A stretch of DNA of 64,000 bases, taken from contig CM043960.1 of NCBI GenBank assembly GCA_014529385.2, positions 123,034,543-123,098,542 on the forward strand, in the 5' to 3' direction. Of this stretch, positions 35,284 to 46,574 are shown piece by piece. The notes under the pieces were generated by a model, which made no database searches, had not been told where the DNA came from, and was given only the letters and a program-made list of their open reading frames with translations. Each line of letters opens with the position of its first letter. The stretch's first letter is position 1. Origin of the DNA: Adiantum capillus-veneris (taxonomy: Eukaryota > Streptophyta > Polypodiopsida > Polypodiales > Pteridaceae). The position numbers and the translations under genes are program-made.

Positions 35284-36070
35284 GGACAAGGGATCGTTAG
35301 GAAAATGGACATCACAATGCGAGAAAAGGTTATGAGATTTTGCCTTCTCAACTCAGACATCATGCAAAAGTGGCTAGAGAGGTATGAAGGAGAAAAGCAA
35401 CAATGCTTTGACAGATTGCCTGCAATGCAAGCGCAACCGTGCCACTAGAAACCTTTCTTTTCCAGATCATCTTCAAAAATTGCCTGACTTTCCAACTGGG
35501 CGGTGGTTAGATGCGACAATCTCTGAGGCAAAGAGGAATGGAGTGTTGATTTTACTGAAGAGGAAGAGGAGATGTCAAGGGGTTGCGCTTGGCATGTATA
35601 TTTTCAAACTTCCTTTTCGAGCTCCACATGATCACATTCTTTAATAAATTTTAGTCTGTTTCAAATTTGTGGCTGCAGTATCACAAATATGGAGCTTTGT
35701 AGTCGCATGGGAAACACTTCAGAGTGCAACGGATCAACGAACAAAGGGTCACTTTGACAGTGGTGTTAGGGCAAGCTTCATCCAAGAAAGTAAGAGTAGT
35801 GCCAGGGATGAGACAAAGACTAGCCAACTTGAATGCTTTGGCTACATCCAAGACATCTTGAGGATTAGCCTTAGAAAGTTTGATATGTTTATCTTTGATG
35901 TCAAGTGGTTCAAAGTTATTACCAGCGGCCCTAATGCAACTGTGCGTAAAGACAAGAGTGGATTGATCAAGTGATCTCTAGGCAGGTGTGGATAAATGCG
36001 TGGGATACATTCGTACTTCCGCAGCATTGTGAACAAGTTGTGTTCACACACGATCCACTATGGACATAAA
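35284..36070 (+). pseudogene. CACTA transposase, downstream DUF4216-like part (broken)
   Basis: After the stop at 35281-35283 (TAG in EPxGQGI) the coding signal continues in pieces. CFGYIQDILRISL, FDVKWFKV, NATVRKDKSGLIK, and in shifted frames NAWDTFVLPQHCEQVVF and YVNPVGSMSFKLLHG are seen. These resemble DUF4216, which follows DUF4218 in TNP2-type transposases. Several stops and frame changes separate the blocks. Confidence 0.7.
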
Positions 36071-36557
36071 ATGATGAGAATGATCTATGTAAACCCTGTT
36101 GGCTCTATGTCATTCAAGTTGCTCCACGGAGCAAGCAAGTGTGTGAAAGATTGTACGTTGAGGTCGAAGAGGTGATTCATGAACAAAGTGCATGACCGAC
36201 GGAAACTTTAAGTTTAGATTTTGAGGTGCATGTCAGCAGTGAGCAATTGTCTGAACCTAGAGATGAGGTGTCAAATACTGAAGCTGACGTGGAGAGCAAC
36301 GAAGAAGTAGAGTTCGATGGCAAAGATACATATGTACAGATTGAGATAGACATATTTGGCGCATTAGATATCGTAGAAGATGAGAGATTAACTAATGATT
36401 TTTTCTAGGAACTCTTTTGTAAAACTCTTTTTGTTAGTCTCCAATACACTTTAGATTCATTCATTTGTGTTGTAGCTTTGTCTATTTGTTACTTGTATTG
36501 ATTAAGCGTTTCTTCTGTAAAAACATATTTTGTGGGTGTTATTTGTGTATGATTATC
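36071..36557 (+). other. Transposase tail and intergenic spacer
   Basis: A short acidic open frame at 36226-36408 (EADVESNEEVEFDGKDTYVQ) probably forms the acidic end of the transposase. Non-coding T-rich spacer follows to the next gene. Confidence 0.45.
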
Positions 36558-37669
36558 CATGGCCAATGACGATGAGCCATACTCTCCTAGTTTTAGTTTT
36601 CCTGTCACTATGGCCGGCATGTCACCCAAGTAGATGGGCTCGTGTTTGTCTCAGTTCACACCAAAGCAGATCATGATGGCACAAAACCTGTGGGTAGCGG
36701 GTTCCTCTAGAAGTACTATGGCCGACCCTACGTCCTGTACTACTGTGGTTGCTACACCAACCGGCCCCACACCTCAGACGAGTGTGCCCCCTACGCCTAG
36801 GACACGTGTGCCCCCTACACCTCCGGGTGGTTCATCCTTGAGACAAGGTAGGCGTCGTTTTGGAGGTGGTGACTGTTGTGGTAGCGGTTCTACCGATGTG
36901 TCCACACCACCGAGAGAGCGTCCACCACTCCCTTCAGTAGATAGTTCACCGATTGGCACACCACATACACCTTGTGGATCACATGAGCATGATCCTAGCA
37001 AGGTGTACAAGAGCAGGATGGGGCTGTTGTGGCGGATAGGGTCAGAAAGGCCATGCGATAAAGGATTTGGCAGCTCTGTAAAATTAAGTTTGGTCACTCT
37101 GTGATGGAGGTTTGGGATAATCTTAATGATGAAAGAAAAAGATACATCGTCAGGGCCATTCACAGAGAGTACAGGTAGGCAGAGGGGTATGATCCAGTCT
37201 TGAAGCCCTCGATTTTGGGCGTGGCAAACGCCACAATGTCACACTGTCGATCAGAGGCGAGAGACACGTACAATGCCGATATTCCAAATCCGGCATGGTT
37301 AGATGCAGAGGAGTGGGCGGGGATTGCACGAGAGACACAAGACAATCTTGAGAGATTTCAGCAGCAGCAAAGAGATGCAGTTAGAGCACGTTTGGAGTTT
37401 GCTGGAGAGTCACATCTTGGTAGTGGAGGGTATGACACGCGTCGACAGGAGTTTGTAAGTATTATACATATGCTTTAAATTATTGAAAATATATATGTTA
37501 TTTGAAGATTTATCTCATGATTGAACCATAATTTTGCAGGAAGTTACCATGAAGCGGCTTCCGACACGCTGAGAGGAGAAGTATGGGTACCATCATGGAC
37601 TTGTGGCCCTTCTTACCCAGCTGTAGGAGGAGGGAGAGAACGTCGACTGGGAGGCATTACTGTGAGGTT
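36558..37669 (+). pseudogene. Second CACTA gene (Ptta/En/Spm-like), two exons
   Basis: Likely start at 36558 (MANDDEPYSPSF). An early stop occurs near 36631. Exon 1 continues with a Pro/Thr-rich part (TPQTSVPPTPRTRVPPTPPG). A domain with DRVRKAMR, HSVMEVWDNLNDERKRYIVR, AIHREY, DIPNPAWLDAEEWAGIARET follows in shifted frames. A GT-AG intron lies at 37455-37539. Exon 2 reads EVTMKRLPTR-stop-EEKYGYHHGLVALLTQL-stop-EEGENVDWEALL and ends at 37667-37669. Plant CACTA elements carry such a gene beside the transposase; it helps bind subterminal repeats in well-studied cases. Family match is by pattern only. Confidence 0.55.
37455..37539 (+). other. Intron of the second CACTA gene
   Basis: 85 bp, donor GTAAGT, acceptor ATTTTGCAG. 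Joining its flanks keeps one frame across GluPhe-Glu-Val, which supports real splicing. Confidence 0.75.
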
Positions 37670-37769
37670 CTTCTTGATACAGTTTTACCCAGTCATCTTT
37701 ATACAGTCTTCTTGGTACAAATTCTTTTGTAGTCGTGGTCTTCTTGATATAGTTTCATATGTACAATTT

Positions 37770-38010
37770 TGTAGTGCTTATGTTTATGGTTTATGGTTAT
37801 GTTTATGGTATGGCACATATGTTATGGTTAAGGTTTGGCAGTCAAATTAAGGTTATGGTTTTGCTATGATGGTATGGCAATCATGTGATGGTTATGGTTA
37901 TGGTTATGGTTGTGCAATGATGGTATGCATGTAATGGTTATGGTATGACAAGCAAGTTATGGTAATGGTTATGGTACGGCAAACGGGTTATGCTTATGGT
38001 TTTGCAGTTT
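37770..38010. repeat. Degenerate TTATGG tract
   Basis: Irregular GGTTATGGTTATGGT repeats with GGTATGGCA variants, between the second CACTA gene and the candidate 3' terminus. Confidence 0.8.
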
Positions 38011-38494
38011 TCAACTCATGTTTTAATTATGGTTATAAAATCTTTATGCCGTTATGCCATGATCAAGCTTTTGATTTTGTGGTTATGTTATTCTTACAAT
38101 TTTGCTAATTTCCATACACTCGCTCTTTAGCGTCTGCTTGTAGGTGGAGTGCGGTTGCTTGTGCACTCTTCCTTTGGGCAGAGAGGGCTGTTTCCTTTTG
38201 TTGCAGTACATGCAACATCAGTTCCCAGCCTCTCTGCCCAAATTGTTTTTGCAGGTTTGGTCGTCGGTACAGAGTATGATACAGGCGACGTACACGCTTT
38301 AGAAGACGTGTCGGAATATCCTATAGTATTATTGGCGCTTACACTAATGCTTATTTTGATGCTTATTTCATAGTTTATTCCAACGCCTAGTGTACCGATG
38401 CTTATACCGATGACACGACACCGACGTTTTTCTCGATTCCTATTTCAACACTTTTTAGTTTTAAAACTAACTTTGTCTCATCAGTATCTGCATC

Positions 38495-38519
38495 GATTTT
38501 TGCACGACGTGATGTAGTG
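38495..38519 (-). repeat. Candidate CACTA terminal inverted repeat (right end)
   Basis: Minus-strand reading starts CACTACATCACGTCGTGC at 38519. The region just inside (38280-38450) is rich in ACGT- and CGAC-containing blocks, as in the subterminal regions of CACTA elements. The left partner was not found. Confidence 0.5.
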
Positions 38520-39065
38520 GCTTAGTATGGTGCTCTCAAGGAATCATAAGAAGTTCATGATGGGCTTTCCATCCGAAATTTCATCACTTCAAACATACTG
38601 ATAACTGATAACCGGGCCAAGCCAATCGGAGACCATTGCATCTAACATGTTTTGCCTCGGCAAATATGTATGCCAGATTTTGTGCGACACTGTCGTGGTT
38701 GATATGCATTCTAAATACAATGCACTGTGGGAAACAGAACGAGTTCTTGAGGAGTTTAGTGTTTGAAGTGTTATCATTTCGAGAACTTTGGTTATCAAAC
38801 ATATCCAACATGGTTGGTCAAGAACTGCCGGAAAAATATGTTGTACTAAGTAATGCTTTGGTGGATATGTAAGCCAATTAAGGTTTTCCCTAAGGTGGGG
38901 TGGTTGTTCGTAACCATGGTTGCCCAAGGATTAATGCTTGGACGCCCATTAAAGAGCAGTAGTAATAAAGGCATGAAAGCAAGAATAGGGTTCTTTTTTA
39001 TAAGGTTGAGTTAACAAGAAATTAAAAAAATGACATTGCATGACCTCTACAATAGCGCTACATGT
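38520..39065. other. Spacer between CACTA remnant and element D
   Basis: Nothing recognisable; short frames only. Confidence 0.5.
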
Positions 39066-40173
39066 TGTGAGCGGGATGGAAACACACACAATGCCTCTAT
39101 AATCACCCGACACACACTCTTGAGATGATACACACACACACACACTATTGGGCACCACTCGGCTTACACAACCCACCTGGCCGAGACAAGGAACACACCG
39201 ATGGAGTGAGAGGAGAGAGACTATCCATTTGCCCACTCAACACAAACACACACACACCCCCCCAAAAAAAAAACTCAGCTCAGAAGAGGAATATTTTTTA
39301 TGTTTAGATACAATTGAGCTTGGGCCAATACCAATGGGATAGCTCACACAATATGGATGAAATATGGCAAATATAATTACAAATTTGAGTAGAGGCTTCG
39401 CTCACAAGAGAAACTTACACAGCCGAAACAACAAAAAAATAATAAATAATTTGGCAAAATGGACAACACCATTGCATCCAGAATGGCCCAAAACCCCAGT
39501 CTACAATATCAAAGTGCTCAAATCCGACCTCACATGAGCAGTTTATGGCCAAAACAGGCTCCAAAAATAATAAAAATTGAGTTACGACTGTTCCTCCTCT
39601 TCTCTCCATGCTTTGCTGGTCTTTTTCTCAGGTTTTTTAGTGTCCACACTTCACTTTATCCCTTGGGCGTCTTTGGACTTTTGATTGACCTCATATGGAT
39701 GCCGACCAAACCAAAAAATGGCCACGCGCTGCGTTTTTGTTACCCTTCTACATCCATCTGCACACTTGGCACTCAACTTTTTCCAGTAATTCATCCCACA
39801 ATCACAGAAAGTGGCCCCCAAATATACTTCTCATGATTACCTTTTGCATAATTCATCACAACAAAACACGCACATTGTGTCCGTACTTATCCATGTGCAA
39901 GTCTTGATCCCATTCCTCCTCATGACGCCACTTGATGCCACTTGACGCACCTGCTTATCTCATGGCGTTGGCCTGCTGATAGCTTCCTTGAGAATTTTTA
40001 TGCTCTACCAATTCCTCATTATTGTAGTAAAAACACATTGATACTGGTGACGATGAAAATCGATGTACTATGTACACGCTGTCCTACTTGTACACATATG
40101 GGCTCCACGTAACCACCTGGCTCTAGAAAATGGGTACATATGCGCAATCACTTCTTCCGAAAAACTTCTAGCA
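39066..40173 (-). repeat. Left LTR of element D (3' LTR)
   Basis: About 1108 bp starting TGTGAGCGGGATGGAAACAC. It lines up with 51280-52451: CTCGGCTTACACAACCCACC, CAGCTCAGAAGAGGAATA, GAAAATCGATGTACTATGTA and ATCACTTCTTCC-type blocks occur in the same order. The right end is set by loss of similarity. Confidence 0.85.
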
Positions 40174-40339
40174 TAATTTGCCCATCCCCTACCCTACTAG
40201 ATCATTCATGATCAGCAACAGAAAAAAGAGATACGAGATTCGCCGCGTCATAGGTCTCCTCATCCCTCACATAAGTACTTGTTCTGCAGACAACTCATCT
40301 TGCTCCACCATCATTAATCTAGCATGATATAATTACAGA

Positions 40340-40650
40340 AGCAATCCATTTACCTTGGACTTATGTAGAATCCCATCCAGGTTAGCCAGCTGATATGTAC
40401 CATTTGAAAAACACTCAACTACCTTGAAAGGGCCTTCCCACTTAATTCGAAACTTCTTTTACAATGTCTTGTCCAGCTTATTGTTGTATCGCAATACTAA
40501 GTCATGTTTCTTGATACCCTTACTTTTGAACTTTTTATTTATCTTTTCTAAAGCCTTATCTTGCATCTATCCATAATGTTCCAATGCAATCATCCTATCC
40601 AGCTAAACCTCTTGTCATTGTAAGAGCCTCTCTTTGAATGCATCACTGAA
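40340..40650 (-). pseudogene. Element D integrase C-terminus (degenerate)
   Basis: The minus strand reads KHDLVLRYNNKLDKTL, a stop, then KKFRIKWEGPFKVVECFSNG and TYQLANLDG. This is the C-terminal block of gypsy integrases (the WxGPF motif). Stops separate it from the core at 40651. I see no chromodomain after it. Confidence 0.75.
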
Positions 40651-41193
40651 CTACCCAAGCAACTTTTCTAACATCTTGACCGCAGGCAACTTTACTTCCA
40701 CTGGCGGTAGTGCTTCCTTTCCATATACCAAATAAAATGGAGTAAACCCTGTACCTGTCTTTACCAAAGTACGGTAAGTCCATAATTCACTACACAATTC
40801 CAAATCCCAATTCTTTCCTCGATGCTCTGTCACTTTCCAAAGCATTTGTACCAACTTACCATTGAATCTTTCATTTAAGCCATTATATTGTGGATAATAA
40901 GAAGTGGTATGTTGTTGCCTAATCTTCATCTTCGCGCATAAAATGTCTAATAGTTTAGCTCTAAATCCTGGCCCCTTGTCCGAAAGTAGCTCTAGTCGCC
41001 CCCCAAACTTGCAACATATTTCATCGTACACAAATTTTATCCCATCCTTTGGAGTGATTTGTTTTATTGCTATAGCCTCTGCCCATCTAGAGAGGTAGTC
41101 CACTGTAGTCAAAATATAGCTTTTGTCCTTGCTTGTGATAGGTAATGGGCCTATTGAATCAATCCCCCAGTTTTCAAACAAATCAAACGCCAT
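40651..41193 (-). pseudogene. Element D integrase core
   Basis: 180-codon frame with the D-D-E triad: WGIDSIGPLP (first Asp), LELLSDKGPGF (second Asp), YYPQYNGLNERFNGKL (Glu). Flanking conserved blocks are SYILTTVDYLSRWAEAIAI and GFTPFYLVYGKEALPPVEV. The catalytic residues are present, so this piece is well kept, but it is cut off by stops on both sides. Confidence 0.9.
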
Positions 41194-41457
41194 AACAGTT
41201 TTTCATAGCTCTGGCTTCAACACTCTCTTCCCAAATGCTTGATAACTATTGCAAGACCTACACCAATGGTTAACATCCTTGTGCAAACTAGGCCATACAT
41301 ACCCCTCTTGCAAGATCTTATGCAAGGTGATCTTTAGAGAAAAATGTCCGCCACATGCGCCTTCATGATTCTCTTCCAACACTCTATAAAGATCCTCCCT
41401 GTCATAATAATCAATATCTAATTCTCCTAAATGATTTTCTCATATTAAACTGATCAT
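41194..41457 (-). pseudogene. Element D integrase zinc finger
   Basis: The minus strand upstream of the core reads LYRVLEENHEGACGGHFSLK, ITLHKILQEGYVWPSLHKDV, NHWCRSCNSYQAFGKR. This gives the H-x5-H...CxxC zinc finger (H2C2) with all ligands present. A stop precedes the core frame. The nested solo LTR begins directly upstream. Confidence 0.8.
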
Positions 41458-41461
41458 TTAA

Positions 41462-42977
41462 TGTGGGGAAGTGCCAAGGGAGAAAAAGCTAGAATATTGG
41501 TTAAGTTAGCAGACCGGCCACAGTAGGGATCCAAAGGAGGGAAAATAGGGATCCAAAGGGGGGGCCATCTGCAAAAGAGCCATGTGAAACAACGGGCTAA
41601 AAAGACCCTAAGGTTCAGCCCATTAAGACTTCCAAAATGCTAAGGTTCCAAAATTCAAAGGTTGTGTCCAAAGGTCAACCTTAGGGAAAATTGGATGCTT
41701 AGTGTGTGCCCAAAAAGTCTTTCTACATCCCTACATGGGAGGGGGCGAGCCCCAAAGCTAGGGGATGAGAGAGAAATCCACACACACACACACAGGCTCC
41801 CTTTACACAAAGGGAATGAGGGACACATGTCAGCTCCCTAGGCCAGATGCCCACAAGGTATGCCCAATTCCTATTGGAAGACCCTTGAAGTGGACCAATG
41901 AGAATTAGGCTAGAGTAAATCTAGTTTAATTAATTTAAAAACATTTAATAAAAGAAACCAATAAGAATTAAGTGTCCTAGAAGACTATTGGGCAGTCTCC
42001 CAAGGGGTCCAATGAGCATTCAGGAGCCCCATGGCTTGCCTGATTCCTATTGGCCAGGAGGCAAAGGGGTCCAATGAGAGTTTAGTTTAATTATTTAATT
42101 ATCTAAAGCTCTCACAAAAGGGGAAAGGGGGACACATGTCAGAAGGCTATCACTTATGCTGCTTAATCCCTATTGGCTTGACCTGGGGAGGTCCAATGAG
42201 GCAAAAGCCAGACTAACTTAGCAGCTAGGGCTCGCCCAAGAGAGAGAGGGGGCTGATTTTTGCTTGGCATTGACACTCACACTCTCACACTTGACCATGT
42301 GTGAAGGGAAAATACTCTATCTCCTCCCAAGCTTTAATGGAGAGCTCATCACCTACTCCAAGCTTGTGAGATAGAAGCCTACATCAACACTCTCTTGGCA
42401 TGTGGATGCAAATCCAACCAAGAGCCAAGCTTCAATGCATGCTCATCTTCTCTACCAAGCTAATTACTAAGCTAAGCTATGCTAATATGAGTGATTATGT
42501 GAGGAGATGTACTTCTTTCTCGTAAGATACTTCTTTTTCCTCTCAATCTACTCTCATACCCTGCTAGCTCTCACCATCTTCGAAGGTGTGTGAGGTCTTG
42601 GGTCTGAGAACGGGGATAATTCAAGTTGTGTTTGATTAAGTGTTTTGCTTGGTGTATGAAGCTTCCATCTTCATTGCACTAGCTAGTCTTGAAGGAACAC
42701 AAAGAATTGTATTGTACAATGTCTCTCTTGATGGAAGAAACCATAATACAAAGCCTTTTGGAGGGGGGACCGGCTCCATGCAAATCCGGTCCTCAACTGT
42801 TGTCAATAGCTTAATTGCTCTCTCTTTTGAAAGTATTGTCGATGCTATCTAACTAGGTGTTATGCTTTTTGTTGCTCTCTCCACCCAAGCACTCTTGTAA
42901 TTCTCATTAGGAATCTATTCTAATGAAATGCCCACTATGTTCATGCTAATTTCCGCTACAAATAAGATTTTAGGCCA
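41462..42977 (+). repeat. Solo LTR of the element-B family inside element D
   Basis: 1516 bp, TGTGGGGAAG...TAGGCCA, flanked on both sides by TTAA (41458-41461 and 42978-42981), a probable 4-bp or decayed 5-bp target duplication. It interrupts D between the integrase zinc finger and the second RNase H. It aligns by eye with the element B LTR and so shows the full length of that LTR. A solo LTR arises when two LTRs recombine and the interior is lost. It contains the hairpin at 42767-42792. Confidence 0.88.
42767..42792 (+). promoter_or_regulatory. Conserved hairpin in the solo LTR
   Basis: GGACCGG, a 12-base loop, CCGGTCC, preceded by a G run and a CATAATAC block, as in the element B LTR at 13504-13529. 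Confidence 0.6.
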
Positions 42978-42995
42978 TTAAATGTTACACTCCCA

Positions 42996-43610
42996 TCAAG
43001 GTACACGTCTCAACACGAGATCAGCCCCTTTCATGTATAAGACATCACCAATCAATTTGTACTTGGATGCTCTACACACAAAACCATACTTCTTAGACTT
43101 TTGAATGTCTGTCGGAGTGATTCCTGTTAGCAAAAACTCCTCTTCTTGATCCAAACTTTCTCGGCCATGATAAAGAGGTAAATTGATCCTCAACACAAAT
43201 AGATCCCTAATCATGCTTTGAGCTGCTTCATGTGCCTCTCCATTTAGAGCATGTTCAATGTGTCTGATGCTCCATGCTTTGAACTTTTTTAACACGCCTT
43301 TAATTCCAAAACACATTTCCTTCAATGAGGTGCTCTTGCTCTTCCACACACCCAACACTTGCTTCACAATTAACAAGGCATCACCTTTTATGCTCAACCT
43401 TCTAATCCCATGCTTCAAACAAATGTGTAATCCGGCTTCCAAAGTAGCATATTCAACCTCATTGTTACTATGAGCATCCAATTTGAACCCTCTCTTGCAT
43501 ACTAGCTTCCCCTTTGGATCGTAAAGTGCTATACCCCCTGAAGCCACATCATGGCTCTTTCTGTATGAGCTATCAAAGAAAAACACATGTGCATTGCTGA
43601 TCTGTGGCAC
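42996..43610 (-). pseudogene. Element D second RNase H (RVT_3 / aRNH type)
   Basis: 204-codon frame. It opens FFFDSSYRKSHDVASGGIAL, then NNEVEYATLEAGLHICLKHG, IRRLSIKGDALLIVKQVLGV and ALNGEAHEAAQSMIRDL. This is the archaeal-type RNase H found in Tat-lineage elements. The catalytic Asp of the opening strand, the Glu of NNEVEYATL, the Asp of IKGDALL and the later GEAHEAAQ region can all be seen. The tail GDVLYMKGADLVLRRVP leads toward integrase. It is an intact open frame in an otherwise broken pol. Confidence 0.88.
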
Positions 43611-44050
43611 TTATTCAACTATCCTTGTCACCACCTCTTCCTTAACAAGGAGGGGATTCTCCTTGTAAGTCAACAAATCAGCTAGGGTAGCTCTTGTACT
43701 GTCTTCTACTAAAAAAGAGAACTCAAACTCTTGCAGCTCAATTACCTATTTCTTGACCACATTTGACATGTTAGTGCCATTAATTAAATGTGGCAAAAAG
43801 GTGTAACTCGTTAAGAAAAAAAAGGTCATGGTAGCAAGTAATGACGAAATCATCGACAAGCAAATATTACACTGGCCATCACTAGCTCTACTTCCTAGAA
43901 TTTTCTCTCTACTACCAACTTCATTCGGCTTGCACAATACACTGGCCTCATATAATGGCTGTCCTTCCCCTTTTGCAATAGCATGGCTCCAATGGAATCA
44001 TCCCCCACTGATGGATTTACATAAAACACTTGTTCCCAATCAGGAGCCTA
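43611..44050 (-). pseudogene. Element D first RNase H (heavily degenerate)
   Basis: Recognisable pieces on the minus strand: VFYVNPSVGDDSIGAMLLQK, GKGQPLYEASVL, FLTSYTFLPHLINGTNMSNV, VIELQEFEFSF and STRATLADLLTYKENP. This is the path of a gypsy RNase H, but the first catalytic Asp position is Asn in VNPSVGD, and the middle part is shifted and stopped. Confidence 0.7.
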
Positions 44051-45064
44051 CATGGCTGACAACCACCCTAACACATGTTTCACCTCTTGAAACACTTCTT
44101 CACACCTGAAATCCCATTGCAATGGATCATGCATTTCCACTTGTTGTAATGGAGAAAGGATCTGCGAAGACAATGGAATAAACCGCGCCATGTACTTCAC
44201 TTTGTGTATAGAGGTTGCCAATTTCTTTGTACTCGTAGGTGATGGAAGAAGAATAATAGACTTAATCTTGTCTGGATCAGCCTCAATGCCATTTTTGACA
44301 CAATATGGCCCAATAACTTCACCCTTGGCTGTGCTAGATGACATTTCTTTGGATTTAGTTATCCTCCGCATTCATCATATCGAGCCAATACCATCTGCAA
44401 CTTCTCATGGTGTTCAGCCCTACTACTGTAGACACAAAAGTCATCCATAAAAGCTTTAACACAACTACCAATGAATGGTGCCAATACCCCATTTGCTCTC
44501 TCTTGATAGAAGGATGGTCCATTTGTTAACCAAAATGGCAATACTGTGTAACAACAACAACCCCATGGCGTAATGAAAGTTGTCTTTGTTTGGTTTTCAA
44601 GAGCAAAAATAGCCTGAAAAACCATCACACACACTGTACCTCTCATAACCTGCCATTGAATCCAAGATCTGATCGATGAATATTAATGGAAGAGGAAATG
44701 GGTTCTTCTTAGTGTCTGCGTTTAAGGGTTTAAAATCTACACAAATCCTCCACTTCCCATCCTTCTTTGGGATGACTACTACTGGACTCACCCATTTCGT
44801 GGTCTCCACTGGGACTATGAACCCTGCCTTCAATAACTTGTCCACCTCTTCCCGCAAGGCTTCCATTTTCTCTTGACCCATCCTTCTTAGCCTTTGTCGC
44901 ACTGGCTTAGCACCTTCTTTCAGCTCTATATGCATCTTGTATACTTTGAACCCTCTTATCTCTTCATATGAAGTAATGCACATATCAAAAAAACTAGCTA
45001 GCATGTGCAAATATATCTCCTTCTCCATAGTTGAAAGGTCTCCATTGATCATTTGTGTCATCAA
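44048..45064 (-). pseudogene. Element D reverse transcriptase
   Basis: Three overlapping frames cover RT. The N-terminal frame (44597-45064) has AKPVRQRLRRMGQEKMEALR, EEVDKLLKAGFIVPVETTKW, SPVVVIPKKDGKWRICVDFK and PLNADTKKNPFPLPLIFIDQ. The next (44359-44646) holds TTFITPWGCCCYTVLPFWLT and the catalytic FMDDFCVYS at about 44430-44450. The third (44048-44371) gives the connection region GVKNGIEADPDKI-like and SPLQQ. Two frameshifts break it; the FMDD pair is intact. Confidence 0.88.
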
Positions 45065-45251
45065 TTCCTACTTCTTTGACAATTCAACCTTGGTTTGCAT
45101 CAGCCCTTCAATCACTTCATAAGGCCCTTCACTTGCATCTACAATATCATTTGCAAATGTATCTAAACCAAACTCATGGATTTCTTTGTCCATCAGAAGA
45201 AATGCAACATCAACATCCTCATCACTGCTGGTAGTACTATCATTGTCCTCG
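45065..45251 (-). pseudogene. Protease-RT linker of element D
   Basis: An acidic linker between protease and RT. The preceding protease frame ends at 45252 with acidic residues (LYEDEDEFSNED). No domain was recognised in the linker. Confidence 0.5.
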
Positions 45252-45690
45252 TCAGACCATCACTATGGAATAGTCTTCATTACTAAACTCATCCTCATCT
45301 TCATAAAGTTCCTCCAATAGTTTGCTTGTGTCCATATTATATAGCTTCTTGGCACATGTCTTTCCATAGAGGCTAATCGTACCACGTCTCCAATCTTGAA
45401 CAGCTCCCACTGCACGTAGCCATGGTCTACCTAATATAATAGGATATGCTCCCAACCCCGTTGGCATCACATGAAAATCAACCACCGCCTTTGCATCATA
45501 CGCCTCCACTTCTAAGTTCTTTACAACACCCAAACAGTTTACTTTCTGATGGTTTGTCAATCTGATCCGAAAGCCTGACACCCCAATCACTGTAAGACCC
45601 ATCTTCTCAATGCATGAGGGTGTTATGACACATATTTGGGCTCCGCCATCAACATAACCTTGTATCAGATTTTATCTTTTGTGCCACACA
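45252..45690 (-). pseudogene. Element D aspartic protease
   Basis: The active site reads GYVDGGAQICVITPSCIEKM just upstream of the 45602 start, with DGGA in the Asp-x-Gly position. The frame then gives FHVMPTGLGAYPIILGRPWL and RAVGAVQDWRRGTISL, the ILGRPWL block of gypsy proteases. Stops and a frame change separate it from gag. Confidence 0.8.
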
Positions 45691-46290
45691 TCTACTATTG
45701 GGCAAATTTCTGGTAGCTCATCCATCACCAACACTTTCACTAAACCTCTCTCTGGTTCTTTCTCCATTGTGTTAACCATCCTCTTCCACTGTCGCTTTAG
45801 CTTAGGCACCATCTCTATAAGCTGCCCAAAAGTAACATCTACTTTCCTGCTTGTCAGATCCTCCTTCAAGTCATAGCTTAATTTTCCATCCCCTAGTGGA
45901 AAATCTGAAACATGAAACTTGCGATGAGCCCTTCTTTTCCTCTTGGCCTTGACATCCTCGTCTTCATGGCTCTTTCCCTTCTTCTTACTAGGACCTTGGG
46001 CATTTCTTCCTTCCTTATCCTGTGTGGTCCTCTTCTCAATAGGCATCACTAATGTATCCTCTAGCTTTGCTAATGTCTCCAAGCTGATCACACTTATCAC
46101 TTTTGTCTTTCCCTTTTCCTCTTGGTTTAATCCACTAGTTCCTTCTTCTCCCTTAATTTCAATGCCATAATCATTTGACCTAGTTAGCACCTGCCTTGGC
46201 AATGAATACATGTCTCTTCCCATCCTTGGTGGCTTATCACATTGCGGGCTGATGTGACCCAACTCTCCACAAGTATAACACGTGGGTGTC
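45672..46290 (-). pseudogene. Element D gag C-terminal part with zinc knuckle
   Basis: A CX2CX4HX4C knuckle, CYTCGELGHISPQC, lies at 46239-46280 on the minus strand, followed by a 196-codon frame rich in Lys and Glu (KKKGKSHEDEDVKAKRKRRA). The end (MDELPEICPIVDVWHKR) approaches the protease. The rest of gag is on the far side of copia E (49671 onward), so the copia element sits inside gag. Confidence 0.85.
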
Positions 46291-46574
46291 TGCCTCCAGA
46301 ACCTACCATTGCTTTGTCCAACACCATTCCTGGGTTTTTCTTCACCTCCTGACTAATTTGCAAACCTCCCCCGACCTCAATTATTTCCCACATTACCTAA
46401 CATGTTTAGGTTGAGATTCTTCATTAAATCTACCACTTGCCTCATGTCTTGCCTTAGCCCATCATCTTACACTCTTTTAGTGACAACTGCTGGCATAACC
46501 TAAGCAATAACAGAAACCACTGGTTCATGATGAACCCCTAGTATGCAACCTTGCAAAGAATCCATAGGTTGAAA
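46291..46574 (-). pseudogene. Element D gag, part adjoining copia E
   Basis: Minus-strand pieces such as PMDSLQGCILGVHHEPVVSV and RQDMRQVVDLMKNLNLNMLG continue gag upstream of the knuckle, with stops. The segment ends at the copia E LTR at 46575. Confidence 0.55.

Larger units (their letters stand above)
34537..38519 (+). mobile_element. CACTA (En/Spm) transposon remnant
   Basis: Two adjacent genes typical of CACTA elements lie on the plus strand: the C-terminal part of a TNP2-like transposase (34537-36070) and a second, spliced DNA-binding-type gene (36558-37669). The sequence ...GACGTGATGTAGTG ends at 38519; its complement starts CACTACATCACG, the expected form of a CACTA terminus. No matching left terminus was found, so the 5' half appears deleted or displaced. 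The 3' boundary is a candidate, the 5' boundary is simply the first recognised codon. Confidence 0.7.
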
